A DNA stretch of 6,828 nucleotides from Spirochaetales bacterium (GTDB lineage Bacteria; Spirochaetota; Spirochaetia; SZUA-6; DRHE01), in the NCBI GenBank assembly GCA_011049745.1, contig DRHE01000425.1, forward strand, positions 1 to 6,828, read 5' to 3'. Below the pieces are notes generated by a model, which saw only the letters and a list, made by a program, of their open reading frames with translations, was not told where the DNA came from and searched no databases. Numbering within the stretch: the first letter of the stretch is position 1; every line of letters starts with the position of its first letter. The position numbers were made by a program, and so were the translations under genes. Of this stretch, positions 1 to 4,218 are shown one piece after another.

Positions 1-1
1 C

Positions 2-96
2 ATCTGCATTGAGCATTTAATGACCTTCAAAGAAGAGATCGAAATACTGGGTATAGATGAGATATCCATCCGCAAAGGACACAAGAACTTCCAGGC
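2..96 (+). pseudogene. ISL3-family transposase, internal fragment
   Basis: The frame starting at base 2 has no start codon in the window, so the fragment is open at the left edge. Around bases 47-91 it reads ILGIDEISIRKGHKNFQ. This matches the conserved ISL3-family block 'LGIDE-(I/F)-x-x-(R/K)KGH', where the Asp of GIDE is, from family knowledge, the first catalytic acidic residue of the DDE domain. Homology stops where the IS21 left end begins at 97; the frame then runs through IS21 DNA to a TAA at 134-136. No continuation of the ISL3 domain is recognisable beyond the other IS21 end at 3263. It was probably a transposase gene broken by IS21 insertion, with later deletion or an assembly join. 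The family call rests on one short but characteristic motif. Confidence 0.75.
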
Positions 97-130
97 TGCG
101 TATTCCGGTGAAAGTTGCCACCCATTCCGG
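97..130 (+). repeat. IS21 left terminal inverted repeat with a second subterminal unit
   Basis: The alignment of 97-130 with the reverse complement of 3231-3263 matches in 27 of 34 columns, with two one-base gaps. Read on the minus strand, 109-130 is a 22-bp unit containing GTGGCAACTTT, and a weaker second unit follows in the same phase at 131-152 (GTGGCAGTTT). The 11-mer AAAGTTGCCAC (111-121) recurs as an exact inverted copy, GTGGCAACTTT, at 184-194. In IS21 such terminal repeats are transposase binding sites; that role is inferred here. Confidence 0.8.
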
Positions 131-178
131 AAATAAACTGCCACTTACCTATTCATCCAATTCCCTCATTCATCAATA

Positions 179-715
179 TCAAAGTGGCAACTTTGAGTCA
201 ATAGTAAGTTGAAAATCCATAACAATAGCGGAGGGAATAATATTCCCTCTGGCAGCTATTCTGCTCATAAACATTCTTCTCCTTTTCTTTAAAATAAAAA
301 AACCGGTGGTGGTGGCTGTGGATATGTGGTCAACTTGGAGCGAAGCGGAGAGTTGTCCATCATATCCATCAGCCTTCTTAATTGTTTCGTTGTGACGTTT
401 CACCTCCTTCGCAGAGATTTGAAGGAATGGTTCAACTTTATATTTTCCTGGTTTCTTATAAGCTCTAAATGATCTCATTTTGATATTTCCTCTTTTTTGA
501 TGAAAGCTGCCTTTCTGACCATATCGCCGGAATAACATCTTAAAGAGGGGGTAGATAGATAGCAGATAGCTCGAGAAAACGCGCTGAGGAGCGGTTATGG
601 GGCATGTTTTCACTGAAGGAAACAGACAGAAGCCATGAGAGGGGAAATACACACTTTTAATAGCTTTTTCTCTTTCTTGAAGTCTGTTATCCCGGGAATC
701 ATAGTGATCCTTCAT
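179..715 (-). CDS. hypothetical 178-residue frame downstream of istB (possible IS passenger, may be spurious)
   Basis: The ATG overlaps the istB stop as ATGA (712-715). An AGGAAGGG stretch just upstream, inside the end of istB, could act as ribosome binding site, so translational coupling is possible. The frame fills almost all of the element between istB and its left end. I recognise no family. The product is basic and has no clear signal peptide, membrane segment or catalytic motif. Its composition looks irregular, with runs such as ATTTGFF and KKRRR, and the frame crosses an imperfect hairpin at 327-359. A second strong ribosome-binding-like sequence (AAGGAGAAG, 276-284) precedes an internal ATG at 272-274, which would give only 31 residues. 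It could be a genuine accessory ORF or simply an open stretch of non-coding IS DNA; I lean slightly to the latter. Confidence 0.3.
   Translation of the reverse strand: MKDHYDSRDNRLQEREKAIKSVYFPSHGFCLFPSVKTCPITAPQRVFSSYLLSIYPLFKMLFRRYGQKGSFHQKRGNIKMRSFRAYKKPGKYKVEPFLQISAKEVKRHNETIKKADGYDGQLSASLQVDHISTATTTGFFILKKRRRMFMSRIAARGNIIPSAIVMDFQLTIDSKLPL
327..359 (-). other. imperfect hairpin downstream of istB inside the IS
   Basis: TGGTCAACT (327-335) and AGTTGTCCA (351-359) form a 9-bp stem with one mismatch around a 15-base loop. It lies about 350 bp beyond the istB stop. On the minus strand a run of seven T follows about 25 bases later, not directly after the stem, so it is a poor fit to an intrinsic terminator. 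Its role is unknown; it could limit read-through or simply be a subterminal structure of the element. Confidence 0.35.
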
Positions 716-1476
716 TCTGACTTCCCTTCCTGCTCGATCTGGCGGCGGGCATAGATTTTTCTTACCGATTCTCCTTTCAGCTCAATACGATGGGCGGTGT
801 GCACGATACGATCGCAGATAGCATCGGCGATTGTCGGATCTCCAATAATCTCGTGCCACTTGTTTATGGGAATCTGAGAGACGATGATCGAGGATTTTCT
901 CCTAAGCCTGTCCTCCAGGATATCAAGCAGACTGAGCCGACTGGGAGCATCGAAGGGCTCCAGGCCTAGATCATCCAGAACGAATAGATCCTGCTTTTGT
1001 ATCCGGGCAAGCTCTCTCAGATAGCTCCCATCAGCTCTGGCGAGCTTCAGGTGGTTAAAGAGTTTCGAGCAGGGATAATAACCGGTCCTGAAACCATACA
1101 TGCAGCCCTGATGTCCCAGGGCCTGGGCGATGAAGGATTTCCCCGCGCCGGTGGGCCCTGTGAGAAGCACAATTTGATGACGCTCGATCCAGCTTGAATC
1201 AGAGAGCCGCAGCAGCATGTTCTTGTCCAGGTTTCTGGCCAGCCCAAAATCAATCTCTTCGAAGGAGGCAGGGTAGCGAAACCGAGCTGCTTTGATAAGC
1301 CTCTGAATCTTGCGATTGTACCGGTCATCCCACTCTGTATCCACCAGATGGCTCAAGAGCTCATCAGGGGTGAATGAATGCTTCACTCCTGTCTCCATGG
1401 TGGCCCGGAAGGCTCTGGCCATCCCGCAAAGCCTCATAGCCTCCAGCTTATTGATTGTTGCCTGGTTATTGTTCAT
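712..1476 (-). CDS. istB: IS21 transposition helper ATPase IstB
   Basis: This is a full-length 254-residue IstB, the AAA+ ATPase (DnaC-like) that partners the IstA transposase in IS21 transposition and helps select or prepare target DNA. The N-terminal helical region (about 1-95) includes the family-typical opening with 'LEAMRLCGMARAF'. Walker A is GPTGAGKS at 107-114, Walker B is LFVLDDLG at 164-171 (D168, D169), and a sensor-type SQIP lies at 200-203. The C-terminal DRIVHTAHRIELKGESVRK segment (222-240) carries the conserved basic residues expected near the end of IstB. The start is supported by AGGAG at 1484-1488, 7 bases upstream. The gene begins 28 bp after the istA stop, so the two form one transcription unit. 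No frameshift is visible. Confidence 0.96.
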   Translation of the reverse strand: MNNNQATINKLEAMRLCGMARAFRATMETGVKHSFTPDELLSHLVDTEWDDRYNRKIQRLIKAARFRYPASFEEIDFGLARNLDKNMLLRLSDSSWIERHQIVLLTGPTGAGKSFIAQALGHQGCMYGFRTGYYPCSKLFNHLKLARADGSYLRELARIQKQDLFVLDDLGLEPFDAPSRLSLLDILEDRLRRKSSIIVSQIPINKWHEIIGDPTIADAICDRIVHTAHRIELKGESVRKIYARRQIEQEGKSE

Positions 1477-1504
1477 ACAAATTCTCCTCTTTTTCTCTTA
1501 GGTT

Positions 1505-3067
1505 TTAGTTGTAGTACTTGCTGCCCCGGATATTTTCATGATCCGGAATGGTCGAGAACAGCTCCAATTCCGGATGCTTTTCTTCTTCCAAGCCCAGCTT
1601 GATCATGCTTTCGATCCGCTTGAAGGAGCTGGTCCCAAACTGATTCGCCTGCCTACAGGCCTTATTCAGCCTCTCATCGCCATATTTCTTGGCCATGCTC
1701 AAGATGCCCATACATACCTTGAAAGCCTGCTCCGGATGTTTCCGGCTTTTAAGCACCTTCTCAATCACCTGAGCGACTTCTCCCCCGATTGATCCCGCCC
1801 ACTTCTGAAAACGTCTCGGGCTCCACTCAGCATAAGCACGGTGGTTCTCCGGCATATGATCTGGATTCGTTGAGTAGCAGTTCGGTGTACGGTCCCGTTT
1901 GTGCTGAGCTATCCGCACGTTGTCGTAATACAGCGCCACGATCCTATCATCGTAGACCATCCTCACTTTGGTCTTTGGCTTTTTCCGATACAGGTAGTGA
2001 GGTACGCTGTAGTAATGCAGGTCTTCCCGCAGTTCCACATGATAATTGAACTGAACATTCCTCCAGATAGTCGTTTTCATCGGATATCGTTCAGCCGGCA
2101 GAGGTTTAAGAGCCTTTTGTTCAGCCTTCTCAAAGAGCTCTCTACGGCTGATCTTAAGGCGTTGAAAGGCTTTGTTGTTATGTTCCTCCAGAAGGCCCCA
2201 GATCGCCTCGTTTAGCTCCTGCAGTGAGTAAAAGGTCCTATTTCTCAAAGGGGCATAGATGCGCTGATAGATCAGCCGCACCGCGTTCTCCACCAACGCT
2301 TTATCCCTGGCCTCCCGGACTCGGGCGGGAATGATGACAGCACCGTAGTACTCGGCAAACTCTGCAAAGTCAGGGTTGATCTCAGGTTCATAGCGATCGG
2401 CACGGCTTACCGCACTCTTAAGATTGTCAGGAACGATTGCATTGCTGGCCCCGCCAAAGTGCCAAAACGCCCGCTCATTCGAACGTATCCACTCCTCCTT
2501 TTCCTGGCTGATAGATCCTTCTGCATAGGTCAATCCACTGGCCCCCAGAATGGCTACAAACACCTCTACCTGCTTCTCTTTGCCGCTCTTTCGGTCGATA
2601 TACGTTAGTTTGTCGCCTGCATAGTCGACAAACATCTTGTCTCCTGCTTTGTGATTGATATGCATTCTCACCTCGGAGGATTTTCGCCACATCAGAAAGT
2701 GATAACAGAATTGTGAGTACTGGAAACCCTCCGGATGCTTCTGCTTATACTCCTGCCACAGAAGATGCAGCGTCACCCCTGTCCGCTGGAGCTCTATCAC
2801 AAAATAGGAGAAATACTGGATGAGTTGCTGATATTTGTTGCATTTCTCAATTCTTGGCTTCTCCACCATCCGTAACAGCTCGCTATCAGCCATCCTTTCG
2901 ATCTGCTCAAACAGAAGCCCGCTTGAGTTAAAATCTTGCCAATACTTCGCCACTACAGGGTGGGACATATTCAGCGCCCTGGCGATCTGTCTATCACTCA
3001 TTTCAGTTGTAGATTTGAGGCGTATTACCTCTCTGATCTTTTTCATACCAATCCTCTTTCTTGCCAT
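1505..3067 (-). CDS. istA: IS21-family transposase IstA
   Basis: This 520-residue DDE transposase carries out strand cleavage and transfer at the IS21 ends. An N-terminal helix-turn-helix spans about residues 12-47 (MSDRQIARALNMSHPVVAKY), the part expected to bind the terminal repeats. The RNase H-like catalytic core has D148 (MFVDYAG), D214 (IVPDNLK) and E260 (DKALVENAV); the 45-residue gap between second D and E is usual for the family. A C-terminal beta-rich domain follows (about 330-400, including YHVELREDLHYYSVPHYLY). Length is normal for IstA and no stop or shift interrupts it. Start choice is supported by AAGGAGA at 3072-3078. It is the first gene of the istA-istB unit and lies about 100 bp inside the repeat array at the right end, where its promoter should be; I could not pick out clear -35/-10 boxes. 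Confidence 0.97.
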   Translation of the reverse strand: MARKRIGMKKIREVIRLKSTTEMSDRQIARALNMSHPVVAKYWQDFNSSGLLFEQIERMADSELLRMVEKPRIEKCNKYQQLIQYFSYFVIELQRTGVTLHLLWQEYKQKHPEGFQYSQFCYHFLMWRKSSEVRMHINHKAGDKMFVDYAGDKLTYIDRKSGKEKQVEVFVAILGASGLTYAEGSISQEKEEWIRSNERAFWHFGGASNAIVPDNLKSAVSRADRYEPEINPDFAEFAEYYGAVIIPARVREARDKALVENAVRLIYQRIYAPLRNRTFYSLQELNEAIWGLLEEHNNKAFQRLKISRRELFEKAEQKALKPLPAERYPMKTTIWRNVQFNYHVELREDLHYYSVPHYLYRKKPKTKVRMVYDDRIVALYYDNVRIAQHKRDRTPNCYSTNPDHMPENHRAYAEWSPRRFQKWAGSIGGEVAQVIEKVLKSRKHPEQAFKVCMGILSMAKKYGDERLNKACRQANQFGTSSFKRIESMIKLGLEEEKHPELELFSTIPDHENIRGSKYYN

Positions 3068-3164
3068 AACATCTCCTTTGAGTTCTATTGTTCAAAGACA
3101 GATGCTACTTTAATTACTAAGGGATTTGAATGATTTTGGATGGTTCAAAGATTCCGGGAAAGAC

Positions 3165-3248
3165 CTAAAAATTGGTAACATTCCACCGGAATGGTGGAAA
3201 GTTTGGCCCGGAACAGTGGAAAGTTTCAAGCGGAATGGTGGTAACTTT
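3165..3248 (+). repeat. 22-bp direct repeats at the istA-proximal IS end
   Basis: Three clear 18-base cores start at 3187 (CGGAATGGTGGAAAGTTT), 3209 (CGGAACAGTGGAAAGTTT) and 3231 (CGGAATGGTGGTAACTTT), spaced exactly 22 bp apart. A degenerate copy at 3165 (CTAAAAATTGGTAACATT) sits in the same phase, and the phase continues into the tip at 3253 (CGGATTATGCA). Two helical turns per unit would put every copy on one face of the DNA. Multiple terminal repeats bound by IstA are known in IS21 elements, so this array is read as the transposase binding region and possible autoregulatory site of istA. Confidence 0.8.
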
Positions 3249-3263
3249 GTTCCGGATTATGCA
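3231..3263 (-). repeat. IS21 right terminal inverted repeat
   Basis: Read inward on the minus strand, it starts TGCATAATCCGGAACAAAG, then TTACCACC and ATTCCG, matching the left end. The last of the 22-bp units forms its inner part. The outermost bases on the plus strand are ...TATGCA, giving the CA tip expected opposite the TG of the left end. Confidence 0.78.
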
Positions 3264-3367
3264 CCGGATAACAAAAGATGGAAGCTGTGAGGGGTTTTCA
3301 AGTTTAATCGAAATACGAAGCGGCAGCCGGATAGAAAGACGGTTGACGGAAAAAAAATTGGGGGGGA

Positions 3368-3592
3368 TTAAGAGGGAAAGAGAAGACCTCGACACGGAAC
3401 GGAGGGGTTGAGGATACGGGAAGCTTCAAGAAGAACGGCCCGATATTGTATTTCTCCCGTAACGATTACCTTCTCATAGATTTCTCCGGCTCCTTGCCGG
3501 ACAGTTTTATCTGATTTGTTAAAGGCGCATTCTGATCTATAATTCTCACGTTTGAAGCAAGCCCAATTCTTTAGGAGTATTCCAATATTTCT
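3368..3592 (-). pseudogene. startless open frame, possible decayed coding remnant
   Basis: Between a TGA at 3593-3595 and a TAA at 3368-3370 (minus strand) the frame stays open for 74 codons, with no ATG, GTG or TTG start. The middle has a natural-looking composition, for example GAGEIYEKVIVTGEIQYRA followed by VLLEASRIL. I do not recognise a family. It might be the tail of a gene truncated by the IS21-associated rearrangement, or chance coding potential in spacer DNA. Confidence 0.2.
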
Positions 3593-3737
3593 TCAGATAG
3601 AACCAGGCATAGTAGCCGGATCACTTAAAAAAATCATTTAAAACCGATTATCCGCCTTGCTTCGAGCCTGCCGTCCTGGTTGCGCTGAAAAATAAGTGTC
3701 TGGAGTGTGGCAATTTCCGGCAAAACCAATATTTGCT

Positions 3738-3860
3738 TTATCGTTTCTGATTGCCTTCACTGATTATTTCTCTAAATACGCCTCCCTCAGCTTGGTTTCT
3801 ATATCTTATAGGCGACAGTAACTTATAGCCAAAACTAATAATGTATTTTGCTCTCAACAA
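3738..3860 (-). pseudogene. possible C-terminal remnant of an IS3-family transposase
   Basis: A 40-codon open stretch ends at a TAA (3738-3740) and includes YKLLSPIRYRNQAEGGVF. The pattern LSP-x-x-YR-x-Q resembles the C-terminal tail of IS3-family OrfB (rve integrase) transposases, where (L/M)SPxxYRxx sits close to the stop codon. Only the tail would remain; upstream of the stop at 3861-3863 nothing integrase-like is seen. The match is short, so this is a suggestion rather than an identification. Confidence 0.28.
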
Positions 3861-3896
3861 TTATATTCTCTTGATTTCTTCGCCCTCCCCCCAGGC

Positions 3897-3932
3897 GCAA
3901 AATAATCTGCCGTCCTTGGCAGATTATTTTGC
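3897..3932. terminator. perfect A/T-flanked hairpin, candidate bidirectional terminator
   Basis: GCAAAATAATCTGCC (3897-3911) and GGCAGATTATTTTGC (3918-3932) are perfect 15-bp inverted repeats around the loop GTCCTT. The core ATCTGCC/GGCAGAT with an A-rich arm before it and a T-rich arm after it has the layout of an intrinsic terminator on both strands. It lies about 290 bp beyond the stop of the DUF499 gene, so it could end that transcript, though the distance is long. It could instead be part of a small mobile palindromic repeat together with the hairpin that follows. Confidence 0.5.
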
Positions 3933-3942
3933 TTATTGTAGA

Positions 3943-3966
3943 GTGCGGCGCACGGATGCGCCGCAC
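3943..3966. repeat. perfect GC-rich hairpin
   Basis: GTGCGGCGCA (3943-3952) and TGCGCCGCAC (3957-3966) are a perfect 10-bp inverted repeat around the four-base loop CGGA. It starts only 10 bp after the preceding hairpin and is far more GC-rich than its surroundings. It is followed at 3968-3974 by ATCTGCC, which also occurs in the left arm of the preceding hairpin. There is no T tract, so it is not a standard terminator. It may be a REP-like unit or one half of an alternative RNA fold. Confidence 0.5.
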
Positions 3967-4218
3967 GATCTGCCTATTTGCCCCTTACTGTTAGTAAGAG
4001 GGATTTACCGTATCAGAATCCTGATATTACTATTTTAACTTTTATTGCAAGATCAGAGAAGAAACCTTTACCTATAATACACCAGATAAATCTTACATTC
4101 GTATCAACAGAAATGATATTCCTTACGAAAGAATCATACCTGTTTCTGTTAATCTGCAATAAGCAGTATATAGGTATCCCTGAAAAATATTCATTAAAAA
4201 TCAGCCTCATTTTATGAT

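Larger units (their letters stand above)
97..3263 (-). mobile_element. IS21-family insertion sequence (istA-istB, about 3.17 kb)
   Basis: The element carries the diagnostic istA and istB pair on the minus strand, with ends that match as inverted repeats and carry TG...CA tips. The left end starts TGCGTATTCCGG; the right end, read inward on the minus strand, starts TGCATAATCCGG. Further in, both carry AAAGTT(G/A)CCACC and then ATTCCG. Typical IS21 elements are about 2-2.6 kb; this one is longer because about 600 bp lie between istB and the left end. Both transposition genes are uninterrupted with intact catalytic motifs, so it may still be active. IS21 elements normally make a short target duplication, but none is seen: the left flank is TTCCAGGC and the right flank CCGGATAA. 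The boundaries come from aligning the two ends and could be off by a few bases. Confidence 0.88.
3264..4218. other. gene-poor spacer between the IS and the DUF499 gene
   Basis: About 950 bp with no convincing complete gene on either strand. It becomes strongly A+T-rich towards 4218. Open frames of 60-80 codons exist, but they lack ribosome binding sites or run through palindromes. What can be seen is two minus-strand open stretches resembling decayed coding DNA (3368-3592 and 3738-3860), a small 6-bp stem TCCGGC/GCCGGA at 3485-3501, and a pair of perfect hairpins at 3897-3966. A further 24-codon minus-strand stretch at 3546-3620, ending NTPKELGLLQT before a TGA, looks protein-like but is too short to assign. 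Confidence 0.6.

Noticed and set aside
319..328. A DnaA-box-like TATCCACA on the minus strand.
   Set aside because: Single near-match within IS DNA, with no cluster of boxes and no replication gene nearby, so there is no support for an origin.
3187..3248. CRISPR-like regularly spaced repeats.
   Set aside because: Only three clear units with a 22-bp period, leaving 4-base gaps between cores; they form the terminal repeats of the IS21 element and contain no spacers.
104..3255. A 5-bp TCCGG direct repeat (104-108 and 3251-3255) that could be an IS21 target duplication with ends at 109 and 3250.
   Set aside because: The similarity of the two ends continues about 12 bases further out to TGC/GCA tips, so TCCGG is part of the inverted repeat itself and not duplicated target.
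105..3267. CCGG present just before 109 and just after 3263 as a 4-bp target duplication.
   Set aside because: The left copy lies inside the terminal inverted repeat once the element is taken to begin at 97; the true flanks do not match.
3172..3411. Plus-strand frame of 79 codons across the IS right end.
   Set aside because: It starts inside the terminal repeat array, has no ribosome binding site and reads through the 22-bp repeats. Its tail shows no clear ISL3 or other homology.
3841..4038. Plus-strand 65-codon frame.
   Set aside because: It passes straight through both perfect hairpins, has no ribosome binding site, and its product looks like translated palindromes.
3978..4217. Overlapping small frames on both strands just downstream of the DUF499 gene, including a 65-codon minus-strand frame at 4013-4210.
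   Set aside because: Very A+T-rich, no ribosome binding site before the starts, no recognisable domain, and mutually overlapping; chance frames are more likely.
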